Assembly (NCBI GenBank): GCA_024699855.1
Contig: JAMPIQ010000001.1
Location: 15,562,001-15,626,000, forward strand
Direction: 5' to 3'
Origin: Aphelenchoides besseyi
Lineage: Eukaryota; Nematoda; Chromadorea; Rhabditida; Aphelenchoididae
Length of the DNA stretch: 64,000 nucleotides
Below the pieces are notes generated by a model that made no database searches, had not been told where the DNA came from, and worked only from the letters and a program-made list of their open reading frames with translations. This document shows positions 1 through 13,203 of this stretch, piece by piece (position 1 is the first letter of the stretch; the number at the start of each line of letters is the position of its first letter). The translations under genes were made by a program, and so were the position numbers.

Positions 1-972
1 TCGTCCTCTTCAATACAATTGACCTTCTTGATGATCTTGATAGCGTAGATTTCATGCGTGCTACGATGCTCCGCTTGTACGACTTTAGCATACGAACCAC
101 GGCCAATAACTTTTAACAAACGAAAATCTTTCAATTCGTTCGACCCAACGGTTCCCTGGAAAATGCGATAAGGTAAGTTTCGAAGCAGTAACCCAACATT
201 TCCAGCTTCAATTCGACTTTCGACTCCTCGTTTCATGTTGTCCTGTCTATCCATTACGATGGAGAGACTCGAGAGGTCATATCCATTGTTCACTCGTTCG
301 CCCTGATCCAACGTTTCTTTTGCCGTTCGCTGTTGTTGTTGTCGACGACCACATGGAATGTCGCGGATCAGTTTGTGGCACTTCTTATGCACACACATTC
401 CGCATTGATTGCACCGCAAACCCGTGCGGCCCAGACCCCAAATCCCATCGCCGCAGATCTCGCAGTTCTTTTTCTTCAAGCGCTTCTGTTCGAATTCGTG
501 ATCCAACATTCGATAGATTTTGCGTTTTTGATTCCAACGTCGCGCACCACGTCGATAAACATTTTCTGAAAATAAGCGATTAAACGAGAACACAGAATCC
601 AAACTTACTATCTTCACCCACACACGGCGCTCCCGGTGCGATCGGTTTGCCGCTGAAAAGATGAACAACGAGCTCGGCCAAGTTGTTTTGATTCACGGTC
701 CAGATCACTTCGTCCAATTCGTTTTGACTTAGAACTGTGCACGGATCACCTGAACAAACAAAACGTAAAGAGCATCAATCAGTCAACTTGCCCTCATCGT
801 CAATCACTTTGATTGTGAATTCCTGACTGTTTGGCAAAGCAAACGACTGAAGAACACGAGTGCAGAAGACATCGAATGAAATTTGAATGGGAAAGTAAAC
901 GACACAAACGTTGTCCCCGAAACAGATTCTCGTCTTCACCTCTTCCTCGATTCCACCTCGTCGAATTCCCAT
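1..972 (-). CDS. aPKC (pkc-3/PRKCI-like): Atypical protein kinase C, N-terminal part (gene runs off the left edge)
   Basis: Cortical Ser/Thr kinase that works with PAR-3/PAR-6 in cell polarity. Three minus-strand coding exons are visible. About 792-972 and 609-749 encode a PB1 domain ending with PGAPCVGED. From 565 down to 1 come the pseudosubstrate (YRRGARRWNQK), a single C1 zinc finger (CEICGDGIWGLGR, then CNQCGMCVHKKCHK) and the start of the kinase domain (VIGRGSYAKVV, then the lysine of AIKIIKK). PB1 plus one C1 plus this pseudosubstrate is diagnostic of the atypical class. The catalytic loop lies beyond base 1. The start is taken as the first in-frame ATG at 972; the frame stays open upstream without another ATG, so an extra 5' exon is possible. 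The intron after the first exon starts with GC instead of GT. KRI1 is divergently transcribed about 500 bp away. Confidence 0.93.
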
Positions 973-1479
973 TTTTGTATCGTCGGTCCACCCACCGAAT
1001 TTCTTCGACGATTCACAATACAAATGGAACGTTGAAAACACGATTTTGACCGGCGAATTGGAAACTACGGATGGCGAAACAAAGTCGAGAGCAGCAACAA
1101 CACGTTCGGATTAGCAGTTCGATGGGCAGAGCAAGCGAACTCGATCGATCAGATGGTGTTCTTTGGCCTCGAAAAAAAGAAAAAACAGTTTCGATCTGCG
1201 CCGTTTGATTTATTCCAAACCGCAGCTTCTCGTCGGCCTTTTTAGCGATCGTGATTCATGGGCTGTGTGTTGCTCAGGGCTGACTCTCAAAATAACCACA
1301 CACGGACATAACCGGCCGGCAAACGATGTGAAAAGGTGGGGTGCAAGCAGCGAAATCGAACACACGAGTTTTCGACCGGGTGTTCGTAGTCTCGCTTCGC
1401 TACGAAGGCCGCCCAGAAGACTGCGAATTATATGAGTTGAATTGTGATAATAGTTTGGGAACTCGACGTTACTCCAAGA

Positions 1480-3802
<2,323 letters not shown>

Positions 3803-3923
3803 TCGACTTCTATTGTTAAGTTTGTTGTTGAATAAAATTTTCAAGTCTCATTGATCTTTATATCACAAAAATAAGAACAAAATTAGCGAAAGATAACCAT
3901 GTGCAATAAACAGAAAAAACAAG

Positions 3924-4675
3924 TTAATTGTTGCCGTATTTCGCTTCCAAGTTCTCAATAAGCGATTTTTGTCGACCGGCTTGACGTTGACGAATTGCGT
4001 CGAAGAGATCGTCAGTTCCCGCTAAAAAACAGTCACAGTTAAGATCAACAATCAGCTACAAACCTTCTTTCTTGTACTTCTTTGCCAACTTCTTGGCTTC
4101 GGCAGCTTCCTTCTTGCGTTTACGTTCACGCTCGGCTCGAGCTTCGGGCTTCTCGTTCAGAAACTTGGGATAGGCCTCCACTTGATTGGTGTTGATCAGA
4201 TGCCAAATCACTTCGCGCAACTCGTCTTCGCGTTCCACATCGTAGCTGATCGTGTAGTGGTAAATCTTGTTCATGTCGCCCTTACACTTAATGTACGCGT
4301 CTTTGACATCTTCGCGTTCCTTTTCTGTTCCCTTGTAATTTTGGAGGAAGTCTTCGATTTGTTCTTCGGTCACCTCTTTGAACATCGTCTTGAAGACTCC
4401 ATACCAATCGGTGCTTCCCGAATCGTTTTCGTCAGTAGAACCTAAAGAATATAGTGAGCGATTGTCAACGATTCGAACTGACCAGTGGCATCGTAAATCT
4501 CTCGTTTCTGTGGATCCGACAAAACTTTGTAGGCTTTAGAGATGAGTTTGAACCTATCACCGGCATCCGGATTCTTGTCCGGATGGTACATGAGTGCCAT
4601 CTTGTGGAACGCGCGTTTCAACTCGACATTCGTTGCGGTCGTTGAAACCTCGAGAATTTCGTAGAATTCGCTCAT
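3924..4675 (-). CDS. DNAJC9: DNAJC9-like J-domain co-chaperone
   Basis: J-domain protein that activates Hsp70; the vertebrate orthologue also chaperones histones H3-H4. Starts at ATG 4675 ([20 protein letters not shown]). The J domain has the catalytic HPD ([16 protein letters not shown]) and a complete helix IV region ([18 protein letters not shown]). The middle shows the DNAJC9-specific segment ([20 protein letters not shown], then [20 protein letters not shown]). A Lys/Arg/Glu-rich helix follows, and the tail ([24 protein letters not shown]) matches the family's C-terminus. Two introns of roughly 40-50 bp are visible near 4022-4064 and 4442-4483. Divergent from the proteasome alpha-3 gene across 232 bp, so the two probably share a promoter region. 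Confidence 0.93.
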
Positions 4676-4907
4676 TTCGATTTGTAAACAACTTCACGAT
4701 CTCCACCAAGAAGAGTCTTTGAAAGTGTGTTGCTCACAGAATTTGGCGCCGCTTTTCAGCGTTGACGAAGTTCGCGGTTATCGACGATTGTTGTGCGAAC
4801 CAAGTGACCGAAGTCATCAAAATTTTCTTTGCGTTGCCGAGTCGAACACTTCGTTTTACTGCACAGACGTTTTTCGCTCAGATCTTGAGTTTCAGTTTGC
4901 TTCAAAG
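4676..4907. promoter_or_regulatory. Divergent promoter region of DNAJC9 and proteasome alpha 3, with an E2F-like site
   Basis: The 232 bp between the two start codons contain TTTGGCGC at 4742-4749, matching the E2F consensus TTTSSCGC. The same octamer occurs on the minus strand upstream of RNR1 and again at 61593-61600. A TTTCAG acceptor-like site precedes the PSMA3 start by about 14 bp and may be a trans-splice or 5'UTR-intron acceptor. Function is inferred from position and motif only. Confidence 0.35.
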
Positions 4908-5786
4908 ATGAGTTCCATTGGCACCGGTTACGATCTGGCCGCGTCGACATTTTCGCCCGATGGTCGGATTTTTCAAGTCGAATACGCGCAGAAAGCGGTT
5001 GACAACATGGGAACTGTTCTCGCCATTCGCTGTAAAGATGGCATTGTTACGGCTGTTGACAAGGTGGTCAATTCGAAGTTGGAAGTCAGTGTGAGTTCCC
5101 AGTCTTCTGATTTGTTTTCAATTTGTGTTCTAGGACGCTAATCCGCGTATTTCCAACGTCACTGACCACATCGGTTTCACTTCTGCTGGCGTCTATCCGG
5201 ACTGTCGATCGTTGTTGGATTTCGTTCAGAACGAGGCGTTGAAGTACTTGAAAGAGTTCCGTCAGCCGGTTCCCATCAAAAAATTGGCATCAAATGTTAG
5301 TCTACGGTCTTGCTTTTGTTTTATTGTTTTTTAGTTGGCTGAGTACGTTCACATCTTCACGCTGGGAATCAGTCGTCCGTACGGCGCATCGATCTTCTTA
5401 ACCGCCTACGATCCGGTAACTGGTCCACATGTCTACTTGATTGAACCCTCGGGTTTGTTCTACGAGTACAAAGCATGGGCAGTGGGCAAACATCGACAAG
5501 CAGCGAAGACTGAGATTGAGAAGTTGAAGTTGGACGAGCTATCAATTGATCAATTGGTCAAAGAAACAGTGCGAATTCTGATTACAATTCGTGATGAAGC
5601 AAAAGACAAGAATCTTCGTGTCGAAATGGGTTGGGTCGGTAAGCATACGAACGGAAAGCACGAGGTAACGATCGTGAACACGACGATGAGCAAACCTTTT
5701 GATTTCAGTTGGTTCCCGCGGACAAAATTGCCGAAGCCGAACAGTGGGCTAAATCGAAGTTGGACGAAGAAGATATGGAGGAATAA
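4908..5786 (+). CDS. PSMA3 (pas-7): 20S proteasome subunit alpha 3 (alpha-7 in worm naming)
   Basis: Outer-ring structural subunit of the 20S core particle. ATG 4908 opens with [20 protein letters not shown], the alpha-subunit N-terminal signature, followed by [11 protein letters not shown]. Later segments ([61 protein letters not shown]) and the acidic end LDEEDMEE fit alpha 3 specifically. Four exons are joined by three introns of about 40 bp, the last just before [18 protein letters not shown] is at 5784-5786. Like all alpha subunits it has no catalytic threonine or propeptide. The next plus-strand poly(A)-like AATAAA is only near 6135, so the 3'UTR may be long. Confidence 0.96.
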
Positions 5787-6215
5787 AGCGTATTGTTCTT
5801 CTAATTTATCCGTTCAATCAATTCGTCTTGTTTAATTTTGTTATAAATGATAAATTTTGTTTCTCAATTGATTTGAAGCTTCGAATTGCCTTCCACAATC
5901 TGACGTCTCTTGTTTCGTTTCTTCAACGCCATCAGTTTACAGAATTGTTGAAGAAAACGAGCGCAATTTGCACGGCAATCGCAAACAAACACAAGATTTT
6001 GAAACCGCAATTTCAACGTAGAGGAGAATTGTTATTACCGAAGATGGAACCGGAAGAAAAGTAATTCGTTGTTGTCAGATGTCTTAATCGAGTTTTTGTT
6101 GAGTTCCATTGTTTTTTGTTGTTGTTAAGTTCTCAATAAAAGTTTGACTATATACTGCAGACAGTGAGTTTTATAGTGCTTTAGTTCTACAACAAAGAGA
6201 TCAACAATCCAAAGT
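5787..6215. other. Convergent 3' intergenic stretch between PSMA3 and UGT
   Basis: 429 bp. It contains an AATAAA near 6135 on the plus strand. A plus-strand frame stays open to a TAA at 6062-6064 (ending RGELLLPKMEPEEK) but has no usable ATG and no clear upstream exon. It may be the last exon of an unrecognised small gene or simply 3'UTR of PSMA3. Confidence 0.4.
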
Positions 6216-8191
6216 TTATGCCGTTTCCTTTTCTTTCTTTTGACCGTATCGTTGAAGTAGCTTGGTGCACAAACGAGCTGTAGACTTCAGAATTAGAACC
6301 AAAGAAAGAAGCAAAGTAAAGATGGAGAATGTAAAAAGAGCAAGAAGATCAAAGGAATGTTGTTGAATGAAACTGGATTGGGATGCTGGCAGTTCGAATT
6401 CGTTCATTGGTCCGTTACGTGCAGAAAACTCGACGTGACGAACGAAAACATCTCGAAGACTAAACGGATCGTCCGCCATCTTTAAGCTCACTTCTTTGGC
6501 CACTTTCAGATAACTGGGATCTTCGAGAATCGTACGGATAGCATCAGCGACCGTCGAAGTGGTTATGTGACGTCGGTCAACAAAAACTCCAAGTTTCCGT
6601 TTGACTATAACCGCCGTGTTGAACGGCTGATCAGCAAAGAAAGGTATGGAAACGACTGGAACACCAAAACGAGCAGCTTCATTCAACGAATTCAAACCTG
6701 TAAACATCGCATTTAATTCCTGTCTTTCGCTCGTGAAGTTCGATTTGCTTCCTAAATTCAAAGAACTTACCCATATGTGAAATGAATGCAACAGTATGTG
6801 GATGAGCGAGAATACTCGGCTGGTTCATCCAGTTAACGGCATGAACATTCTTATAGTGAGCAGAAGTCAGATGAGTCAAATTGTTGCCATTGGCATTCGT
6901 CACTTTCCAAACGAATTGGTAGTGCGGGAATTGACCGAAGGCATCTAAGAACGCATCCCGGATCTCTGGCTTCACGTGATCGGTGTTGACGATTGATCCA
7001 AAAGAGACCAGAATCACTCCTTTCGATGCACGATCAAAAATGTCCGTAAAAGTCTGTGGATTCGTTGTATTGCGGTAGTAGATAAACCAATACCTGATCC
7101 AATTTTTGAAGTGTTTCCATTCCGATTCCACCAATTTGCTTCACTTTGGCGGGCAATGATCTCGGGAAATTAATAAACTTGTTGGTGTTCAACCAAACGA
7201 AATCGACTCGTCTCATAATTTCTTCTGATGATGGAAAGTTCGGAGAAACAAGTTTCTGCATAACTTTCCACACTGGACGCGGTTTCATTTTTAAGTTTGT
7301 TCGCCAGAACATGATCGCATTGACCGCTCGGTCTGCCAAGCTGCTAATCGGATTAATTTGTTCTTGATTGGCCATCACTGAAATGCTCTTGTTTTATGCT
7401 ATCGGTAATACAACTTACTCGGAATGTTGTTATAGTCGGTGGGAATGCCGTGCACATAACTTGTGTAATCAGTTAATGGAAGAGCTGAAATTTGCCGTCC
7501 TTTTCGATAACAGTAATCTCTTCGTACCGCTTAGTTCGTGAGTAAGTGGAATGTTTAGAAAGTGGAAGAGACTGAAGGCACATTGATCGATACTCTCACC
7601 TAAATTGCCACTTTATTTCTTGGTAGTTCATCTCACTAACCGAAGCCGATTTTGTAGTTGCGAGAACGAAGTTTCTCCAAAAGCTCGGTCTGAAACAACA
7701 TACCTGGAATCCGTTAACAAGAACCGGAAGAAATCGCTTACTTTCGCAATACATGGCCATCATATTTTTGAATTTCTCGGATTCTGCCGGAATCTTTTTG
7801 TTCTCAAAAACATCATTCCACCTGAAAACACCTCCAAGAGTTATGTTCAGTGCGATCGAACTGACCATTTCATGTTCTTCATTTGTTCTTCTAACTCGGC
7901 CGTAGCCGTCAACTCCACACGTGTGACATTCGCTTTCTTCGTTCCATTCGAAGTGATGAAGTGATTGAACAGCGGAATCACAAAGTCCTAAGAAACAGTC
8001 TCTTGAATTGAACGTTTCGAACTCACGACTTCATGTCCGGCATCAACTAAAATGTCCGCTAAACGTCCTGTAAAACCAATGTGAGAGTGTCCCAAATTCG
8101 TAGATATGAACAGAAAACGTTCAGCAGAAACAGCCGGCAACAAGACAAACGGAACAATCGCAGGACAAAACAACATCATACGCGATGCCAT
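6216..8191 (-). CDS. UDP-glycosyltransferase (UDP-glucuronosyltransferase family)
   Basis: ER enzyme of the GT1 family that conjugates sugar from a UDP donor to lipophilic substrates. Starts at ATG 8191 with a signal peptide (FCPAIVPFVLLPAVSA), then the strand typical of UGTs (RFLFISTNLGHSHIGFTGRL). The acceptor-binding half runs through several short exons to about 7100. The donor-binding half has GVILVSFGSIVN and NWMNQPSILAHPHTVAFISHMG. The UGT signature region continues as GLNSLNEAARFGVPVVSIPFFADQ, with DQ contacting the sugar, and the C-terminus carries one membrane helix (LLALFTFSIFTLLLSLVLIL) and a short basic tail (QRYGQKKEKETA). Order and length fit a full nematode UGT. A TATAAAAA (rc of 8211-8218) sits so close to ATG 8191 that initiation at Met5 (8179) is also possible. 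Substrate unknown. Confidence 0.92.
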
Positions 8192-9666
8192 AACCTTCGA
8201 CTTGATCGTCTTTTTATAGCGACCGTCTCGACTCTACTCGTTTTACATGTAGTTTGTAGTGTATTCCTTGGAGCTAATTGATTCGAATGATCGTGCAACT
8301 TCTGTTGTGACGCAAACAAGGAACTTTGTGTGATTAGTTACATTAAACGTGTGGATTGTTTTTCCGAAGTGGTTGACCAACGGGTTCAGTCGCTATGATC
8401 TTTGTGAGTTGAATATGCCAACTGCGATGATCAAAGGTCTCGAGCGTTCAAGTGATTTTGTCGGTCGGAATGCGTAGTTCTTTTTCCACGATGTTCAGTG
8501 GCTGCTTTCAGATTAACTCTCAAATCGATCGTAACATGAAGTTGAACGAAATGCCAAGATTTCTGGAAAGCGGCAATGTTATCCGGTGGTCAAGACTGAA
8601 GGCTCGAGCATGTGCACACCGGACAGAATCGGGCGTTACCCTGAAACTTTTTCCCTGATGTGGCATTGTGTCTGAATAAATTGTTCGCCTTAAAAAACAA
8701 ATAAATTTGACAAAAATAGTCCAATTTGCATAAAGAACGAAATGTTAAAGAGCTTTCGGGCTATCGAATGATACCAAACACTCATCATGACATTCTGTTT
8801 TTGGTCGTTTTGTCGATCATTTTCTCGCTCCCGCTTTGCGGTGGTCAACTTTAAGTCGGTGTAAAAAAGGTTGTGCTCGGTGAATTTTCAATTTTTTTTG
8901 GTGAAATTGTTCGTTATGACGTGCCGTATCTATGTTGCAAATTTTGTGTCGATAATATCCATATGGACGATTTTTTATCCATTTTTCTATTACAGACATG
9001 CAATCAAGCCCGAGCTGCCGTTCAATCTCGAATTCAAAAACGGCAACAAGAAGTGGAACGACGTCACCATGTCGAAATGATGAACGAGAAAGGCCGACTT
9101 CTTTCGTGAATTCTCTTCTTTTTCTTTCAATTCGAATGTTTTTTGTATTCTGTACCCTCGATCTTTTGGTTTTGAATTTTAACTTCATTGTTTCCATGAT
9201 TCTCCCCTCCATTCCCACCATTTCGCCCATAAGTCTTGTTTCTCTTCACGATACCCATCTATTGTAATTTGTAATACTTTGCTTACAATCAAATAAACAT
9301 CGCTCATAAAGATTCGAAATATCCACGGCGTCTCGCCGAAACACTAATGGACGCGTCAATGGGAGGACTACACGAAAAGATCGCCGGAAAAACTGTGCGA
9401 AAAGAACGCGCGAAAAGCTAACGCGCGAAAAGCTAACGCGCGCTTTAGCTGGCGTCTGCCCGGTGTGCATGTGGGTTTGAGCTTTGGATTTCTTGCTTTC
9501 GAACTCGTTGAAACAGCTTTTGAGTCAATGTGAAAGCTTTTCCTTTGTTTTCGATTACGTGTTTTTGGGCTTCTCAATCGTTTACGAGTTTTTTCGGTTT
9601 GCAAGCGTCGATTTGATTTCAGTTGAACAGCTTCGATCAAACGCTCTCTTCTTGTTGTCGTGGATC
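8192..9666. other. 1.5 kb region without a confident gene
   Basis: Holds several weak frames. At 8768-8854 a 28-codon plus-strand ORF has a signal-peptide-like core (ILFLVVLSIIFSLPLCGG). At about 8990-9109 a frame following a TATTACAG acceptor-like site reads a charged helix (QSRIQKRQQEVERRHH) up to a TGA. They could be exons of one short secreted or membrane protein, but no consistent splice joining was found. AATAAA occurs near 8675 and 9290. At 9395-9445 the unit GCGCGAAAAGCTAAC is repeated twice in tandem. Confidence 0.3.
9397..9446. repeat. Short tandem repeat, two copies of a 15-mer
   Basis: GCGCGAAAAGCTAAC is directly repeated, preceded by a partial copy (GTGCGAAAAGAAC) and followed by GCGCGCTTTAGC, so the block is GC-rich with alternating CG steps. 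It lies about 220 bp upstream of the ubiquitin-like gene. Role unknown. Confidence 0.6.
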
Positions 9667-10178
9667 ATGAAGATCGAAGTGGTATTTTGGAAGGGGAAAA
9701 GATTCACGCTTGAGGTACGTTTGTACTTTACCGTCTGTCTACTTTGCCGTCGTTTCAGGTCAAACCCACCGACACCGTCCGACAAGTCAAGAAAAAGATT
9801 CAAAAAATAGGAGGCCCTCCGGCAGACCAACAAATTGCAATTTTTTATCGTAAGCTCAAAACGACTTTGCTGATTAACTGTTTCATTTTAGGAACGGAAC
9901 TCAAAGATGATAAAATGCTCTTGGAATACAGTTTACACAAACTAAAAAAGAACGTAATTTTGGACTTTTATCTTGAAAAGGATGGGGATCTATTCAAAGG
10001 TCAACACGAATTTTTGTTAATGGCATCCGACACAGTGGAACTTCATCGTTTTCTCAATGGATCTTCGAATCTACGCGAAAGATGGAAACTTCGAATGGCT
10101 GATCTCAACGAGCAACTTGAAGTCATGAAAAAGAAACTAGGTTCAGAAGAGTTGACTAGTCATCCCGCTTTGCGTTAA
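9667..10178 (+). CDS. Ubiquitin-like domain protein, function unknown
   Basis: Small protein of roughly 140 residues from ATG 9667 to TAA 10176-10178 with two short introns (about 9715-9758 and 9850-9892). The first ~75 residues form a ubiquitin fold by sequence: MKIEVVFWKGKRFTLEV, then DTVRQVKKKIQKIGGPPADQ, then ELKDDKMLLEYSLHKLKKN. This parallels the ubiquitin order of strand, helix, PPDQQ turn and LEDGRTLSDY loop. There is no C-terminal Gly-Gly, so it is not a processed modifier. The remaining ~65 residues look alpha-helical and end in a coiled coil (RMADLNEQLEVMKKKLG). A TTTCAG at about 9620 may be a leader acceptor. An AATAAA lies near 10293. I do not recognise the orthologue. Confidence 0.75.
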
Positions 10179-11655
10179 CGTCGCGTGGCCAATGATTGAA
10201 TCGGATCTTTCTACTAAGTCTTTGTATTCATCCAAGTGTTTTTTACCTCATTTTTTCTGTTGTAACCGCTGTGGACAATTGAAAATTTTAAAATAAATAC
10301 GTGGTTTCATGTCTCTTTCTGCAATCTGATTCTATTTCGTCAGACGTGGTCTTGATGCATTGTTTCGAAAACGTTAGTTACACCTCCAACGTCTGTTTCA
10401 CTTTTGAGTCTTTCACAAGGCTCGTAGTTGTGACTCTCAAGGAAATAGACGAGATTCTGCAGCTCCAATTCATTTTGAAACGAAATCAACTCGCTTCTCC
10501 ATTTCATATGAAAGTGTTTATGTTCAGACTAAGATAGTTGATTAGCGAAAACAACAACTAATGTGACGCTATTTACAGTTTTACTGCATCTTTAAGCATA
10601 ACTATAAACACGGTATTTGACCATCGTCCCCCGAATGTACCGTTGTTCGTTCCGGCAGCAAACGTGAAGAGAAAGGGGGTAACCTCCACTGTAGTTACTG
10701 ACCGAGTTTTTCATCGACTCATAAATCAATGAACTCCGCTCGTTGAGATGATTTCAACAGTAGTATTTTTGCCGTACGGAGATTACTCAGTAAAACGTTA
10801 CCACGGTAAGCCATAATCTACACAACCGGTACAATATGGACATCAAACGATTTCTTTTAACGATACAAATTGAACAGTAATATTTTAGCAGGTTTAAAAA
10901 TGCTTGATGGCATAATACGATCACTCGCAACTCGCCGCCACAAAAAAAACCACACACAAAAAAACGCCCGCGAACTGCACTCACTTTTCCTCCAAATTAA
11001 TGCCAGATTACCTCCTCAACCCGCCCCACCGGTCAGTCTCCGCCAGGAATGTTCTAAACTCACGTCGTAGTGCTTATTTCATCGAGACGAGCAGTTTGAT
11101 ACCTATATTGTAGGGGTTTTGAAATTTTCTTATTTACCGTAGTAAATTTTTGGTGAGTGATTTCCGCACGATAAAATTGGTATCGTCGAATTCCTGCTTT
11201 GCGGGCAGTCGTTTGATATAGGTATCAATCGATTTTCAGAGGGAGAGTTAATGTGCAGTTACTCCCTCAAATACACTTCAAGTTCACTGACAAGCAAACA
11301 TGTTTATCAGCACAATCTTTGATTTCGTACTCTCGACCCGACTTTCTCTTCTTGTTGGCAACTAGTTTGGGGCTTAGAAGTACGTCGATTTAGCGGTTGC
11401 TCGCACCCGCAAAGTGTTTTGATTTCACTCCACTTTCTCGGTACAACCCGAAACGTCTGGAGTAGCCGAGTTTCGATCAGAAAACGCATTTACTTTGCGG
11501 GTGTCCAGTCGGTTTTATCATTTGGCGAAACAGAAATGTCGACTCAAAACCCAATGGTTTTTCCGAAAATTTCGCAATTTTGATGACATTCGCGTATCAT
11601 TTTGGAAAGCTAATTTCCTGTCTTTTAGTTTCAACAAACTCAACTGCACTATACA
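10179..11655. other. 1.5 kb intergenic region with two inverted repeats
   Basis: No convincing gene on either strand. It includes a 13-bp perfect inverted repeat spanning 11096-11228 and a 12-bp one around 11405-11500 (listed separately). A leader-acceptor-like CTTTTAG lies about 25 bp before the SGT start. Part of this is presumably the SGT promoter. Confidence 0.5.
11096..11228. repeat. 13-bp perfect inverted repeat, 133 bp end to end
   Basis: TTGATACCTATAT at 11096-11108 is the exact reverse complement of ATATAGGTATCAA at 11216-11228. The match does not extend outward. It could be a degenerate miniature transposon end pair or a hairpin; no target-site duplication is evident. Confidence 0.5.
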
Positions 11656-12929
11656 ATGGCTTCAACGAATCCCGATCAAGAGAAGAACACAACGGCCGAA
11701 GAAGTAACTCGAAAGATCAATCGTGACGAACAGAATCTGACCGTTGCGTTCATTCAATTCCTTCGCCAAAAAGTCTCTGTCAATGACTGCAATCCCGATC
11801 AAGCCGAAGCTATCGAAGGTACGTGCTTCTGCACAACGAATGTTCTGAACTTCGATTTTTAGTTGCTGTTCAATGTTTGGAAAGTGCGTTTAATTTGTCC
11901 GATAAGAACTACGCATATCAACCAGCAAAACCGTTGTTGGAAACCTTCAAGTCTGTTGAAGGTGTTTCATCGTCGGTATGTCGAAATTATCAGAAATTTC
12001 AAATTATTCCAATTTCAGGAAGACGAGTTTCCGAACCCAACGGCCACAGACATCGAACAAGCAAACAAATTGAAGGAAGAAGGCAACGAACTAGTCAAGG
12101 CTTCAAAGTTTCATGAAGCCGTCGAGAAGTACAACGCTGCCATCAAATTGAACCGAGATCCGATCTACTTTTGCAATCGGTTAGTTGTTTCGGTTGACAG
12201 TTTTTGATCTGATGGTTTTCAGAGCAGCAGCTTATTGTCGTTTGGAGCAACACGATCTGGCAATTCAAGACTGTCGAACTGCATTGGCATTGGATCCCAA
12301 CTACGCAAAAGCTTACGGTCGAATGGGAGTCGCGTTGTCGTGTCAAAATCGTTACGATCAAGCTGTGGAAGCTTATAAACGTGCAGTCGAATTGGATCCC
12401 ACGAACGAGTCGTACAAAAACAACATGTCGATTGCCGAAGAAAAGATGCGCGAAGCTGAACAATCTTCAACTGGAGCAGCAGGCGGATTTCCAGGTGATT
12501 TCTTTTCGGGTTGACAATAAAACTGAACTGAATTAAAGGACTCGGAGCTCTCGGTGGCTTGGGCGGTCTTGGCGGTATGTTGAACAATCCGCAAATGGCT
12601 CAAATGGCGGCACAGATGATGAGCGACCCGAACATTCAAAACATGATGGGTCAAATGATGAACGCATTTGGTGGATCGGGTCAAGCTCCTGGTAGTGCCG
12701 GAAGCGGACCGAGTTTCGATGGATTGATGCGTGTAGGTGAACAGGTAAGATCTCAAACTTGACTGTTTTCTCAAGAAAGTTGTTTCAGATTGCTGAAACT
12801 CTTCAACAATCAAATCCCGAGCTTGTCGAACAACTTCGCCAACAATTCAATTCGACTCGTGGTCCGAGTAGTGGAAGCGACGGAGCTGATGGAAACGATG
12901 CCAATCGACAACCTCCACCATCCTCTTAA
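11656..12929 (+). CDS. SGTA/sgt-1: Small glutamine-rich TPR co-chaperone SGT
   Basis: Cytosolic co-chaperone that binds Hsp70/Hsp90 and, in other animals, delivers tail-anchored proteins to the BAG6/GET pathway. ATG 11656. The N-terminal dimerisation domain includes NLTVAFIQFLRQKV and AIEVAVQCLESAF. Three TPRs follow (ANKLKEEGNELVKASKFHEA, AAYCRLEQHDLAIQDCRTAL, AYGRMGVALSCQNRYDQAVE), then a Gly/Met-rich segment (GALGGLGGLGGMLNNPQMAQ), a NNP/DPNIQNMM motif and a Q-rich C-terminus (QLRQQFNSTRG). The order is the canonical SGT layout. Four to five short introns are visible. The carboxylate-clamp residues fit the family. TAA is at 12927-12929; convergent with the doublecortin gene. Confidence 0.96.
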
Positions 12930-13203
12930 ACATTCTTGTTATGTTTTTGTTTTCTAACTACCACTCTTTTCTCTAATCCGTTAACGATTAGTCATGATGA
13001 GCTCGAACCCACCAGTTAATTCCTTTTGTTTCTAACAAAAATATTTCGTGGATTTCTTTCGATTATCGTTATTAGTTTAAATTTTATTGTCTGTGGCTTC
13101 AAACGTGAATACAAATAAAACATTTGAATTCTTCGCTTCATATCAAAAGAGAATATCAGATCAACCGTATGATCGGAAATGCGAGAAACACAGTGAATTT
13201 GAA

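Noticed and set aside
320..583. Plus-strand ORFs over the aPKC C1 exon
   Set aside because: Shadows of the minus-strand C1 domain, whose zinc-ligand pattern is unambiguous.
5850..6064. Plus-strand frame ending RGELLLPKMEPEEK after PSMA3
   Set aside because: No in-frame ATG and no convincing upstream exon or acceptor; probably 3'UTR, though a last exon of a tiny gene is not excluded.
8817..9230. 137-codon minus-strand ORF
   Set aside because: No ATG near its start, no domain and unremarkable composition; plus-strand signals in the same place are equally weak.
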